Shown in pieces: positions 20,201-30,133 of a stretch of DNA of 64,000 nt. The position numbers and the translations under genes are program-made. The DNA comes from Vibrio rhizosphaerae (GTDB taxonomy: Bacteria; Pseudomonadota; Gammaproteobacteria; Enterobacterales; Vibrionaceae), in assembly GCF_024347095.1 (NCBI RefSeq), contig NZ_AP024903.1:3100001-3164000 (forward strand), read 5' to 3'. Under the pieces are notes generated by a model. The model was not told the origin of the DNA and made no database searches. It saw only the letters and a program-made list of their open reading frames with translations. Every line of letters begins with the position of its first letter. Position 1 is the stretch's first letter.

Positions 20201-23200
20201 AAAATGGGTTCGTAGTGCCGAGTGCCGGGCGACAATCTGATCCAACGCCCGTTGTAATGCATCCGCATCCAGCTTGCCTTGCAAACGGACACTTCTTGGC
20301 ACGGTATAAGCTGCTGTCGCTTGTGTATCCATCTGAGATAAGAACCACAGCCGTTTCTGTGCCAGTGACAAGGGAATCGCTTGTCCTTCAGGTAATGGCG
20401 TAATTGCAGGTAATGAGACCCGCGCCGCGTTATCAAGCAGTGCCGCCATCTCCTGTAAAGTCGCATGAGAGAACAGCGTCACCAGTGATAATTCACGCCC
20501 GAGCTGTTCGCGTACCCGAGACACCATCCGTACTGCCAGCAAAGAGTGACCGCCCAGCTCAAAGAAGTTATCGGCACGGCCCACTTGCTCAACGCCCAGT
20601 AACTCAGACCAAATCGCCGCCAGTTTTTCCTCGGCATCGCCCACCGGTGCCTGATATTCGTGCCGCACCACCGAGTCGATATCCGGCGCAGGCAGCGCCT
20701 TACGGTTCACTTTGCCGTTCGGCGTCAATGGCATCGCATCAATCAAAACATTCACGGCCGGTACCATATGTGCCGGTAAACGCTCAGACAATTCAGCTTT
20801 CAACGCCGCCACATCCGGCACCGCGTCTTGATTCGCCGCGGTGTAGTAACCGACAAGCTGTTTGTCGCCGCTCTCGCCAAAGACCCGGGCAATCACCACC
20901 GCATCCTGCACACCCGTGCAGCTTTGTAACGCCGAGCTGATTTCACCCAGCTCAATCCGGAAACCGCGGATTTTCACCTGGTCATCATTACGGCCCCGAT
21001 ACTCAATCGTCCCGTCCGCTAACCAGCAACCGACATCACCGGTGCGGTACATCACCGGATAATCAGAATCATATGGATTGGCAACAAACCGCTCTGCGGT
21101 CAGCTCATCGCGGTTCAGATAGCCGCGGGCCACCTGTACCCCGCCAATGTACAACTCCCCTTCAACCCCGACCGGGACCGGATGACCGGCACTGTCGAGC
21201 ACATACATCCGGGTATTTGCCACCGGATGACCAATCGACACCCGGTCACCTTCCAGTTGTCGTGGACAGTGCCATGCGGTGACATCCACCGCCGCTTCCG
21301 TCGGACCATACAGGTTATGTAATTCAATCTGTGGCAGACGCGCATAGCTCTTACGAATCGCTTCAGCCGGCAGGGCTTCTCCACTACAGAACACCAGCCG
21401 CAGACTCGGACAATCACCCGGTGTCACCACCTCAAGGAAGCTCTGCAACATCGGCGGTACAAAGTGCAGGATGGTCACCCCTTGACGGGTGATAAGGGAT
21501 TTCAGGTAATCCGGGTCTTTGTGTCCTTCGGGCTTGGCCATTAACAGCGTCGCTCCCGACCACAACGGACAGAAGAATTCCCATACCGACACATCAAAAC
21601 TGAACGGGGTTTTCTGCAACACCACATCATCACTGCCAAAGCCGTAGTCTTGTTGCATCCAGTCCAGACGGTTGACCACACTACGGTGCTCATTCATCAC
21701 CCCTTTGGGTAAACCGGTGGAGCCGGAGGTGTAAATGATGTACGCCAGATGACGATTGGTCAGCCCGGCAACTTCCGGGTTGGTCTGCGGGCAATCCAGC
21801 CACGGCTGCACTGCCGAGGCTAAGTCCACCAGACGGGTACTGGCCGGGATTTCACCCAACACATCACGCAGTGAGCCTGTGGTCAGTAAAGCCACCGGCG
21901 CACTGTCGGACAACATATAGGTCAGCCGCTCCGCCGGATACCCCGGGTCAAGCGGCACATACGCCCCGCCCGCTTTGAGAATCGCCAGCAAGGACACCAC
22001 CAGCTCACAACTGCGCTCCAGACACACTGCCACCCGGCTGTCGGGACGCACGCCCTGCTCAATCAGCCAGTGGGCCAGTTGGTTGGCCCGGGTATTCAGA
22101 TCGGCGTAACTGAGGGTCTGCTCTTCGAAGATAACGGCGGTTGCATCCGGGCTGCGCGCCACCTGCGCTTCAATCAGGGTATGCAGGCAGGTATCGTCCG
22201 GGAATGTAGTCTCCGTTTGGTTGAACTGATTGAGCACCAAGTCACGTTCTGCGTCCGTAAGGATATTCAGGGAGCCGACCGCTTGTGTCGGTGCCGCTAT
22301 CATCTGCTGCAACAACGCTTGCCAGTAGCCGAGATAACGCTCCACTGTGGCGGCATCAAATAGTGCTGTGGCGTAGTTCAGCGTTCCGGAAAGCTGACCA
22401 TCCATTTCAAAGAGATCCAATGTCAGATCAAACTGCGCGGTCCGACGTTCTGTTTCCAGTAACGAGAGTGTGACGCCAGACAGCGCTTGCGCCTCTTGAG
22501 GGGTATTTTGCAAACTCAGCATCACTTGGAACAGGGGCGGATGAGACATGTTTCTCGTTGGCGCGACCGATTCCACCACCTGCTCGAACGGAATGTCCTG
22601 ATGCGCCTGTGCTGCCAGTGTGGTGGTTTTGACCTGCGCCAGCAGATCAATCGCGTTCGGACGATCAGACAGATCAACCCGGATCGCCTGTGTATTGACG
22701 AACATACCGATCAAAGGTTCGACTTCGGCACGGGTACGTCCGGCAATCGGCGTGCCGATCACCACATCATCCTGACTGGCGAGACGTCCCATCAAGGCAG
22801 ACCAGCTCGCGAGTAACGTCATGTACAGTGTACAGCCATGACGACGACTCAAATCTTTGAGCCCGTCGGTGATTGCCTGATCAAGCTGAACCGGAATGAC
22901 TGCGCCGGCATAAGACTGATAAGCCGGTCTGCTGCGATCCGTCGGTAAGGTCAGACAGTCAGGAATGCCCTGCAACTGCTGCATCCAATAGGCTTGTTGC
23001 TGTTGCAGAACGTCTCCTTGCAGGTAGCGCTGTTGCCATGCTGCAAAATCACCATACTGAATGGTTAGCGCTGGCAACGGATCCGCAGCACCGTGGGTAA
23101 AGGCATTATACAGTTCCCCCAGTTCCCGGATGAAAACGTTAACCGACCAACCATCGGAAATCATGTGGTGCATCGCAATTCGCAACCAATGTTCTTCATC

Positions 23201-26200
23201 ACTGACACGAATCAGTTGCCCCTGTAGCAGGCGTCCGCTGTCGAGGCTGAATTGCGGTTGGAACGGGGCGTCAGTTTGGGTTGCTATCACCAGTGGAAAA
23301 CCAACCGCTTCAGATTCGACCACCTGAGTTGCCAGCCCGTCACATTCTGTGAAATGCGTGCGTAGAATTTCATGCCGGGCCACAATTCGATCCAGCGCCT
23401 GCTGAAGTGCTGCAACATCTAATTGACCGCATAGTCTGGTTCCCCCGGCAATGACATAAGCTGATGATGCTGCCGGATTCATCTGTGACAAGAACCATAA
23501 CCGTTGTTGTGCCAACGACAACGGCGGTGTTTGCTGATCTGAGTGTGGCGTAATCGTGGGTAAGTGCTGCTGTGCAGACGCAAGGTGACCGTCTTGCAAT
23601 ATGGCAGCGAGCTCAGACAATACCGAATGGGTAAACAGTGTCGTGAGCGATATTTCAAATCCAAGCGCAACGCGGATCCGAGACACCAGCTGGATAGCGA
23701 TCAAGGAGTGTCCGCCGAGTGCGAAGAAGTCGTCATGACGACCGACTTGCTCAACCCCCAATAACTCAGACCAAATCTCAGCCAGCTTGACTTCAACATC
23801 TCCCTGCGGTGCTTCATACGTGCGGCGCGGCAGCGACGAAGCATCGACTTCAGGTAATGCTTTGCGGTCTACCTTGCCATTCGGGGTCAGCGGGAATGCA
23901 TCCAACGCTATATATATCCCCGGTACCATGTAATCCGGTAAACGTCGCTGTAATTCAGCTTTTAAACCGTCCTCGAAATCCTCTCCGGATTGCGCACCTG
24001 CTGCCACACCTGCTTCTGCCACACCTGCTTCTGCCACATAGTAACCCACTAACCGGGGCTCACCGTCGGCCATCACCGGTGCAGCAACCACCGCATCTGC
24101 GATCCCGTTATATCCCTGCATCAGGGATTCAATTTCTCCCAGCTCAATTCGGAATCCCCGGATTTTGACCTGAAAATCACTCCGGCCTAAACAGGTAATC
24201 CGGCCTTCACTGTCCCAGCGACCCAAATCACCGGTTTGGTACATCAGCTCGCCAGATTCAGTCACAAACGGGTCAGGGATAAACCGCTCTGCGGTTAAAT
24301 CATCACGGTTAAGATACCCGTCCGTTACCCCTGCACCCGCAATATAAATCTCTCCACTGACTCCGACAGGCACTGGCTGGTGAGACGCATCCAAAATATA
24401 AATCCGGGTGTTGCCAATCGGTTTGCCTATCAATACCCCCTCATCCGTTAAACTCAACGGATGTGTCGCAGACCAGACGGTGGTCTCTGTCGGGCCATAC
24501 ATATTCCATAGCCGAGCGACGCGAGTGAGAATCTCATCCGCCAAAACTTTCGAGAATGACTCGCCGCCAATCAGACCGCTTAACCGTTGAGAGCCCTGCC
24601 AGCCAGCCGCCAACAACAGCTTCCACGTTGCCGGCGTCGCCTGAAACAGCGTGATATCCTGATTATCCAGATAAGCTGCCAGCGCTTCACCGTCCCGTGA
24701 CAATGCTTTGTCCGCCAGATGCAGTGCGGCACCACTTAAGAGCGGCAGGTAGATTTCCAGCACATGAATATCAAATGAAATCGTGGTGACCGCCAGTAAG
24801 CGATCATCCCCGCTGACCTGATGCTGTTGCTGCTGACTGGTCAGGAAGTTGACCACCGAGCGATGCGGTACCATCACCCCTTTCGGTTGTCCGGTTGAGC
24901 CGGAGGTGTAAATCACATACGCCAGATGGTTGCTGGTCAGGGTCGGAACCACCGGGTTATCTGTCGGCTCATCCGCCAATGATTCCCGATTGAGCGCCAG
25001 TACCTGTAACTGCGATGCCTGCGCACCGAATGTCGCGGCAATATCAACCGTCCCGTCGGTAATCAGTACCACCGGGCGACTGTCGGCCACCATGTATTGT
25101 AGCCGCTCGGACGGGAACAACGGGTCAAGCGGCACATAAGCCCCGCCCGCTTTGAGCGTTGCCAGTAAAGTCGTGACCATGGCACAACTACGCTCGACCA
25201 TCACCGCAACATAACTGCCCGGAGTGACTCCGAGTGCAATCAGGCGATGGGCTAACTGATTGGCCTGAGTATTCAGCGCGGCATAGCTTAAGGAGTCATC
25301 GCCCGAGACCACAGCCAGTGCATCAGGGCTCTGCTCGGCTTGCTTTTCGAATAACTGGTGAAGACACGCTTGCTCAGGATATGGCATTGCGGTCTGGTTA
25401 AAGCGGTTCAGTACATTGTCACGTTCATCAACAGGTAAAAGATCCAATTGACTAACGGATGTATCGGGCTGGGTCATCAGTGTGCTCACCAACCCGTGCA
25501 GTGCAGTCACGATCATCGCGCCGATCCGCTCGCCACCGATGCGCCGACTGACGTGAATATCTAACGAAAATCCGCCGTTGATAATATCGTTCACCGCCAC
25601 CGTTAACGGATAGTTGGTATTTTCAGCAGCGAAAACCACCGAACCCAGCGCATCGGTCTCTTCGGTATGCTGTGCACTGCCGCCTTGATGGCGGTAGTTG
25701 AGCAGCGAGCTGAATAATGGCGTCTGATTGCTCAGGCCACTACACTGCTGAGCCAAAGCTAATGAAGTATGCTCATGTTCGAGTAATTCACCCAACCGTT
25801 GTTGAGTCTGGCTCAGTGCCGATTCAGCCGATGCTCCGGCAAAAGAAAGCCGTAACGGCAGGGTATTGAGGAACATCCCGAGCACGCGATCAGCCCCTTC
25901 CCCACCAGCCATACGACCGAACAGCACGGTGCCGAAAACCACATCATCCTGCCCCGTGGCCATACGCACCACTAATCCCCATGCGAGGTGGAATAACGCA
26001 GCCGGACTCAGGCCTTTCTGACGCGCCAGCACACGCAACTGCTGCGCCAGATGCGGCTCAATCGCGACGTGAACGCCTTCTTCCAGCTCACTTTGTGTCT
26101 GTAGTCCGAATGGTACACAAGGTTCATCAAGGTCACCCAGCAACGCTTGGAAATAACGCAAATGGTCATCGCGGTCAGACTGCTTCAGCGTGGTTTGCGC

Positions 26201-29200
26201 GACAAAATTACGGAACGGTAGCGGCTTAGGCAGCAGCGCTTCCTGCCCCGTCACGTAAGACTGCACCTCTTCAACCAGTAATTCCAGCGTGGTGTGGTCA
26301 TTACACAGATGGTGGAATAAAAAGCACAGCAACCAACGGTCTTGCGCCGGATCTGCGACTTGATAGATTTCAATCATCGGCGCGCGCTGAATATCCATCC
26401 GGGTACGAGCCGGGTCAAAATGACGGCTCAACGCCTCGGCCACATCATCGGTCTGTGCAACGTGCTCAAGCTGAGAAGCATCAAGGGTTTTCAGTACCAC
26501 CGGAGCTTCACGCCACACCACCTGGACGGGCATATTCAGGCCATCCCAAACGACGGCGGTGCGCAAAATGTCATGGCGCTGCACCACCTGCTGCAGTGCG
26601 CTCATGAACGTCTCGATTTCCGCTTCATTCCTGAAACTTTGAATAAACCGGGTAATGTATGGGTCACCTTGTTCGGCCAGTAAATGGTGGAATAAGATCC
26701 CCTCCTGAAGTGGTGCCAGCGGATAAATATCTTGAATATTGGCCGCACCGCCAGCCACAGTCTCACTGATCAGATCGATCTCTGACTGGTTCAGTGTCAC
26801 CAACGGTAACATCTCCGGGGTAATGTGCTGACAATCCACCGGAATGAGATTGGGCGGAATGTCATGCTGCTGAGCCGGGTTTAGTACAACCAGTGTTTCT
26901 GCCAGTGCAGCCATTGTCGGCCGGGCAAACAGATCCCGAATCACCATCTGATAGCCCTGCTGACGTAACCGCTCGATCATTTGTACCGCCAGTAACGACT
27001 GTCCGCCGAGTTCGAAGAAGTTATCATCCCGCCCTACGAGTTCTACACCGAGTAACGCAGACCAAATATCAGCCAAAGTGGATTCAACGACACCTTCGGG
27101 CGCGGCAAACGCCTGACGGACAAAAGCACTTTCATCCGGCTCAGGCAGAGCTTTACGGTCAACTTTACCGTTAGCGTTGATCGGCATTTTATCCAGTGCA
27201 ACATATGCTTTCGGCACCATGTAATCGGGCAAACGCTCAGCTAATCGCGATTTCAGTTCGGCGGCCGTGACCTGCTGATCTTGTGTCGTAAAATAAGCGA
27301 CAAGACGTTTCGAACCGGCATCCGAACCTTGGGCAAGTACAACCGCACTATCAGCACCACTTGAGATCAATGCGACTTCGATTTCACCCAATTCAATCCG
27401 GAATCCGCGAATCTTGACCTGAAAATCGTTCCGGCCGATAAATTCGATCGTGCCGTCCGGGTGTCTGTAACCTAAATCACCGGTTTTATACATCCGTGCA
27501 TTTGGCTGCGGTGAGTATGGATCTGGAATAAAACGTTCAGCGGTCAACTCATCTTGATTGAGATACCCTAATGCGACCCCGTCACCACCGATATATAATT
27601 CACCGACCACGCCTTGTGGGACAGGTTGTCCCTGACTGTTCAGCAGATATATCTGTGTATTGCCAATCGGATAGCCAAGCGGGATGTTCACGGCATCCTC
27701 ATCGACGGCGATCACTTCATGTGTTGCAGCAAAGGTGGTAGTTTCTGTCGGACCATAGCAGTGCACCACATGCTGTGGCGCTCCCTCGGACAGCACGCGT
27801 CGGATCACCATTGGATCAGGTGAATCCCCGCCAAATAGTAGATAGCGTAGTCCCGGTAACACCGTTTTTAAATCTTGTGCATACTGATTGAACAAGCCAA
27901 TCGTCATCCACAACACGCTGACTTGGTGATTGAGCAATGCCTGCTCAAGCGCCTGAACATTCAGTAACGTCTCCTGGTCAATGACCACCACCGTCGCGCC
28001 ATTGAGCAGCGGAGCCCACACTTCAAAGGTGGTCGCATCAAAGGCAGGGTTGGCTGCAAACGAAAAACGGTCAGCGGTGCGCACCGTCATATAACCATTA
28101 TTGATCACCAGTCGTGAAATCCCTCTGTGGGATACGACAACGCCTTTGGGCTGTCCTGTTGAGCCAGAGGTGTACATCACATAAGCCGGAGCCTCACCAC
28201 TGACCGACACAGACACAGTTTCATCGCGAGTCTCCTCAATCAGGGCATCAGTCATCTCCACAACCTGCAACGATGGATAATCGCCAGCCGTACCGGGCTC
28301 AGCAATCAAGACGGTGACTTCACTATCATGTAATACATAATCCCGTCGGTCTGCCGGGGCGGCCGGGTCAAGCGGCACATACACGGCTCCGACTTTGAGA
28401 ATTGCCAGCTCAGCCTGAATCAAAGCCGCGGAGCGCGGCAGCAGAATCGCGACGCGCTGCCCGGCCTGAATACCAAGAGTTTGCAATCGATTTGCCAGCG
28501 CATTTGCCCGGGCATCTAACATCGCGTATGACCATTGACCTTCGTCAGTGACCACCGCAATCGCCTCAGGAGAGAGCCGGGCCTGTCGCGCAAACAGGGT
28601 GTGAATCCCTTCTTTGGCGGGATAAGCATAATGGGTCTGATTGTATTGATGAATGACCGTTTGGAATTCATCCTCACCCAAAATCGGCAGAGCTGTCACG
28701 GGTAAATCGGGCTGCTCAACCATGCCTTGCAATAAGCGAATCCAATAACCGAGATAACGTTCAATCGTCGCTTTTTCAAACAGAGCGGTTGCATAATTGA
28801 GATAACCGGACAGGGTGTCCCCCGACTCACTGAGTAGCAGACTTAAGTCAAACTTCGCGGTTTGAAACGGTTCCTCTTCAGGCGCGAGAGAAATATCGGG
28901 CAGCGTCAAGGTCGAGTCTGGCAAATTCTGTAATGCGAAAATCACCTGAAACAGCGGTGTATACGCCGGATGACGGTTGGTCAGCACCGCTTCAACCACT
29001 TGCTCAAACGGTATATCCTGATTCGACTGTGCCGCCAGTGCTGTGGCTTTCACTTGTGCCAGTAACGCCGGAGTATCGGGTTGTTGACTTAAGTCCACCC
29101 GTAAGGCCTGTGTATTCACAAACATCCCGATCAGGCCTTCCAACTCAGTGCGATTACGCCCGGCGACCGGTGCACCGATCACCACATCATCCTGACTGGC

Positions 29201-30118
29201 CAGACGGCTCATTAACGTCGCCCAACTGGCAAATAGCGTCATAAACAACGTGGTATCATGACGCTGTCCCAGTGCTTTCAGGGCGGCAGTTAAGGTGCGA
29301 TCTAACGTGAAATTCACACTGTCCCCGGCATGATTTTGTTCTGCCGGACGTGGAAAATCAGTTCTGAGCGCCAGACACTCGGGTGCATCTTTTAATTGCT
29401 CAACCCAGTACTCCCGTTGACGCGGAATCACGGATTCAGCCAAAGCCTGTTGCCAGTGCGCATAATCGGCAAACTGAATCGGTAACGGTGGCAGCGGGTT
29501 ACTGCGCCCCTGACACAAGGCGGCATATAAAATACCCACTTCCCGAATAAACACGCTCATCGACCACCCATCGGCAATAGCATGATGTAGTGCCACACGC
29601 AGCACATATTCATGTGACTGAACATGGACTAATTCCGCCCTCACCAAGGGGCCTGTCGATAAATCAAAATGGGGCAGATAAGGTTGTGAGAGATCAACCA
29701 GATTCGCTTGTTCGAGAGGGATTTCCTCCAGTAAAAACCCCGAATCTGCAGGCATAATCCGCTGCAAAGGCTGACCATCCTGAGTCGTGAAAATTGTTCT
29801 GAGCGCTTCATGACGGGAAACCATCTGATCCAGTGTTTCCCGCAAGATGGCGACATCAAGCTGACCTTTCAGTCGAAAGGCCCCGTTAATAATGTAAGCG
29901 TCGGATGCACGCTGTTCCATTGCAGATAAAAACCAGATGCGGCGCTGTGCCAGTGCTAACGGTTCCCCTTCGGGAGAACGGGGCACCGGCTCAATCGCTG
30001 CAGGCTTGTCTTTCTTTTTCCGTTTCAGGCCGCGGGCTTTTGCCAGCTCAAATAATTTGACGACGTCATCGCCAGACAAATTTTTCATTGATGCACCCAA
30101 ATCATCATTTGTACTCAT
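17216..30118 (-). CDS. NRPS2: four-module peptide synthetase (Val-Gly-Ser-Val predicted)
   Basis: Synthetase of 4,300 residues adding residues 5-8. It opens with a basic helix (KARGLKRKKKDK) and then runs C5 (HHAIADG at 178)-A5-PCP Ser1041 (GGQS)-C6 dual E/C (HHLLAEQGD at 1144, HHLCNDH at 1269)-A6-PCP Ser2138-C7 (HHMISDG at 2317)-A7-PCP Ser3192-C8 (HHMITDG at 3372)-A8-PCP Ser4239. Codes read by eye: A5 DAFWLGCTFK (Val-like), A6 DILQLGMVWK (Gly-like), A7 DVWHFSLVDK (Ser), A8 DALWLGGTFK (Val-like). The full HHxxxxxGD motif in C6 predicts that residue 5 becomes D. The C-terminus is basic (AQRLAKGKK), complementary to the acidic start of NRPS3. No TE or separate E domain is present. Its start lies 15 nt after the NRPS1 stop. 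Confidence 0.95.
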   Translation of the reverse strand: MSTNDDLGASMKNLSGDDVVKLFELAKARGLKRKKKDKPAAIEPVPRSPEGEPLALAQRRIWFLSAMEQRASDAYIINGAFRLKGQLDVAILRETLDQMVSRHEALRTIFTTQDGQPLQRIMPADSGFLLEEIPLEQANLVDLSQPYLPHFDLSTGPLVRAELVHVQSHEYVLRVALHHAIADGWSMSVFIREVGILYAALCQGRSNPLPPLPIQFADYAHWQQALAESVIPRQREYWVEQLKDAPECLALRTDFPRPAEQNHAGDSVNFTLDRTLTAALKALGQRHDTTLFMTLFASWATLMSRLASQDDVVIGAPVAGRNRTELEGLIGMFVNTQALRVDLSQQPDTPALLAQVKATALAAQSNQDIPFEQVVEAVLTNRHPAYTPLFQVIFALQNLPDSTLTLPDISLAPEEEPFQTAKFDLSLLLSESGDTLSGYLNYATALFEKATIERYLGYWIRLLQGMVEQPDLPVTALPILGEDEFQTVIHQYNQTHYAYPAKEGIHTLFARQARLSPEAIAVVTDEGQWSYAMLDARANALANRLQTLGIQAGQRVAILLPRSAALIQAELAILKVGAVYVPLDPAAPADRRDYVLHDSEVTVLIAEPGTAGDYPSLQVVEMTDALIEETRDETVSVSVSGEAPAYVMYTSGSTGQPKGVVVSHRGISRLVINNGYMTVRTADRFSFAANPAFDATTFEVWAPLLNGATVVVIDQETLLNVQALEQALLNHQVSVLWMTIGLFNQYAQDLKTVLPGLRYLLFGGDSPDPMVIRRVLSEGAPQHVVHCYGPTETTTFAATHEVIAVDEDAVNIPLGYPIGNTQIYLLNSQGQPVPQGVVGELYIGGDGVALGYLNQDELTAERFIPDPYSPQPNARMYKTGDLGYRHPDGTIEFIGRNDFQVKIRGFRIELGEIEVALISSGADSAVVLAQGSDAGSKRLVAYFTTQDQQVTAAELKSRLAERLPDYMVPKAYVALDKMPINANGKVDRKALPEPDESAFVRQAFAAPEGVVESTLADIWSALLGVELVGRDDNFFELGGQSLLAVQMIERLRQQGYQMVIRDLFARPTMAALAETLVVLNPAQQHDIPPNLIPVDCQHITPEMLPLVTLNQSEIDLISETVAGGAANIQDIYPLAPLQEGILFHHLLAEQGDPYITRFIQSFRNEAEIETFMSALQQVVQRHDILRTAVVWDGLNMPVQVVWREAPVVLKTLDASQLEHVAQTDDVAEALSRHFDPARTRMDIQRAPMIEIYQVADPAQDRWLLCFLFHHLCNDHTTLELLVEEVQSYVTGQEALLPKPLPFRNFVAQTTLKQSDRDDHLRYFQALLGDLDEPCVPFGLQTQSELEEGVHVAIEPHLAQQLRVLARQKGLSPAALFHLAWGLVVRMATGQDDVVFGTVLFGRMAGGEGADRVLGMFLNTLPLRLSFAGASAESALSQTQQRLGELLEHEHTSLALAQQCSGLSNQTPLFSSLLNYRHQGGSAQHTEETDALGSVVFAAENTNYPLTVAVNDIINGGFSLDIHVSRRIGGERIGAMIVTALHGLVSTLMTQPDTSVSQLDLLPVDERDNVLNRFNQTAMPYPEQACLHQLFEKQAEQSPDALAVVSGDDSLSYAALNTQANQLAHRLIALGVTPGSYVAVMVERSCAMVTTLLATLKAGGAYVPLDPLFPSERLQYMVADSRPVVLITDGTVDIAATFGAQASQLQVLALNRESLADEPTDNPVVPTLTSNHLAYVIYTSGSTGQPKGVMVPHRSVVNFLTSQQQQHQVSGDDRLLAVTTISFDIHVLEIYLPLLSGAALHLADKALSRDGEALAAYLDNQDITLFQATPATWKLLLAAGWQGSQRLSGLIGGESFSKVLADEILTRVARLWNMYGPTETTVWSATHPLSLTDEGVLIGKPIGNTRIYILDASHQPVPVGVSGEIYIAGAGVTDGYLNRDDLTAERFIPDPFVTESGELMYQTGDLGRWDSEGRITCLGRSDFQVKIRGFRIELGEIESLMQGYNGIADAVVAAPVMADGEPRLVGYYVAEAGVAEAGVAAGAQSGEDFEDGLKAELQRRLPDYMVPGIYIALDAFPLTPNGKVDRKALPEVDASSLPRRTYEAPQGDVEVKLAEIWSELLGVEQVGRHDDFFALGGHSLIAIQLVSRIRVALGFEISLTTLFTHSVLSELAAILQDGHLASAQQHLPTITPHSDQQTPPLSLAQQRLWFLSQMNPAASSAYVIAGGTRLCGQLDVAALQQALDRIVARHEILRTHFTECDGLATQVVESEAVGFPLVIATQTDAPFQPQFSLDSGRLLQGQLIRVSDEEHWLRIAMHHMISDGWSVNVFIRELGELYNAFTHGAADPLPALTIQYGDFAAWQQRYLQGDVLQQQQAYWMQQLQGIPDCLTLPTDRSRPAYQSYAGAVIPVQLDQAITDGLKDLSRRHGCTLYMTLLASWSALMGRLASQDDVVIGTPIAGRTRAEVEPLIGMFVNTQAIRVDLSDRPNAIDLLAQVKTTTLAAQAHQDIPFEQVVESVAPTRNMSHPPLFQVMLSLQNTPQEAQALSGVTLSLLETERRTAQFDLTLDLFEMDGQLSGTLNYATALFDAATVERYLGYWQALLQQMIAAPTQAVGSLNILTDAERDLVLNQFNQTETTFPDDTCLHTLIEAQVARSPDATAVIFEEQTLSYADLNTRANQLAHWLIEQGVRPDSRVAVCLERSCELVVSLLAILKAGGAYVPLDPGYPAERLTYMLSDSAPVALLTTGSLRDVLGEIPASTRLVDLASAVQPWLDCPQTNPEVAGLTNRHLAYIIYTSGSTGLPKGVMNEHRSVVNRLDWMQQDYGFGSDDVVLQKTPFSFDVSVWEFFCPLWSGATLLMAKPEGHKDPDYLKSLITRQGVTILHFVPPMLQSFLEVVTPGDCPSLRLVFCSGEALPAEAIRKSYARLPQIELHNLYGPTEAAVDVTAWHCPRQLEGDRVSIGHPVANTRMYVLDSAGHPVPVGVEGELYIGGVQVARGYLNRDELTAERFVANPYDSDYPVMYRTGDVGCWLADGTIEYRGRNDDQVKIRGFRIELGEISSALQSCTGVQDAVVIARVFGESGDKQLVGYYTAANQDAVPDVAALKAELSERLPAHMVPAVNVLIDAMPLTPNGKVNRKALPAPDIDSVVRHEYQAPVGDAEEKLAAIWSELLGVEQVGRADNFFELGGHSLLAVRMVSRVREQLGRELSLVTLFSHATLQEMAALLDNAARVSLPAITPLPEGQAIPLSLAQKRLWFLSQMDTQATAAYTVPRSVRLQGKLDADALQRALDQIVARHSALRTHFVLVDGEPVQVVSAPTVGFTLTYLDGEGVMDELAPFSPTFDLTQGPLIQGQLIRVADQEHWLRIVMHHMITDGWSMDIFHTELAALYTANCHGQSASLAPLAIQYGDYAAWQQTHLQGEVLQRQQQYWTEQLRDIPDCLTLPTDHPRPAHQDYRGASVPVTLSQDLTEQLRQLSQQHGCTLYMTLLAGWSVAMSRLAGQEDVVIGSPVAGRTQSELESLIGMFVNSMAMRIQLTEQLNTPALLAQVKETALAAQANQDMPFEQVVEAVAPARRLSHAPVFQVMFALQNTPASQIQLPTLTLAALESEISTAQFDLSLEVHEYDGGLRGYLTYATALFEPETVQRYLSYWITLLEGMVRQPTLPVTALPMLTHHEQLHLLQHVNQTHHDYPSDCGIHTLFSQQASETPEAIAVLTQTGSWRYAELEARANALAHQLRTLGVTAGQHVAICLPRSATLIAAELAVLKCGGVYVPLDPNAPAERLRYVLDDCGAGVLITASENSAANLPLTVLALNESRLEQLLSESQDEPVSTVVAGDSPAYVMYTSGSTGQPKGVVVPHRGIARLVLNNGYMAVQPSDRVAFAANPAFDATTLEVWAPLLNGAAVVVIEQETLLDVAVFAQALSAHQVSILWLTVGLFNQYAQGLKAVLPSLRYLLVGGDALDPAVIRRVLAESAPQHLLNGYGPTETTTFALTHEITAVDADAVSIPLGRPIGNTQVYLLNAHGQPVPQGVVGELHIGGHGVALGYLNQDELTAERFIPDPYAPGPNARMYRTGDLGYLRADGTIEFVGRNDFQVKVRGFRIELGEIESALVSCGVASAVVIATGDSASKRLVAYFTPGDEALTASDLKSRLASHLPDYMVPAAYVALAEMPLTANGKVDRKALPEPDETAFVVQQYEAPKNAMETTLAEIWSQLLNVERVGRHDDFFELGGHSLLAVRLISEIQHRLRIEVTITELFEHSVLSALAMKLAYIKLSAFASQDIENVAQRLAKGKK
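17536..18592 (-). repeat. Valine A-domain block, copy 1 (module 8, NRPS2)
   Basis: About 1,057 bases nearly identical to 30433-31489, covering the A domain from the SGSTG core to its C-terminal end. Few substitutions are visible. The pair ends at the same domain position, close to the end of each synthetase. Confidence 0.85.
20523..22242 (-). repeat. Serine A-PCP block, copy 2 (module 7, NRPS2)
   Basis: Same 1,720-base length as the other copies. The likeness to the module 2 copy extends further, into the end of the preceding C domain (shared ALLQQMIAAPTQAVGS), which suggests different exchange end points. Confidence 0.85.
23995..24036 (-). repeat. 15-bp tandem repeat inside the module 6 A domain
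   Basis: Two full copies and one 3-base-shorter copy of CACCTGCTTCTGCCA encode a repeated GVAEA stretch in the C-terminal A subdomain. The sister module 1 lacks it. In frame, so likely tolerated. Confidence 0.7.
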
Positions 30119-30133
30119 GATGTATGTCTCCCA

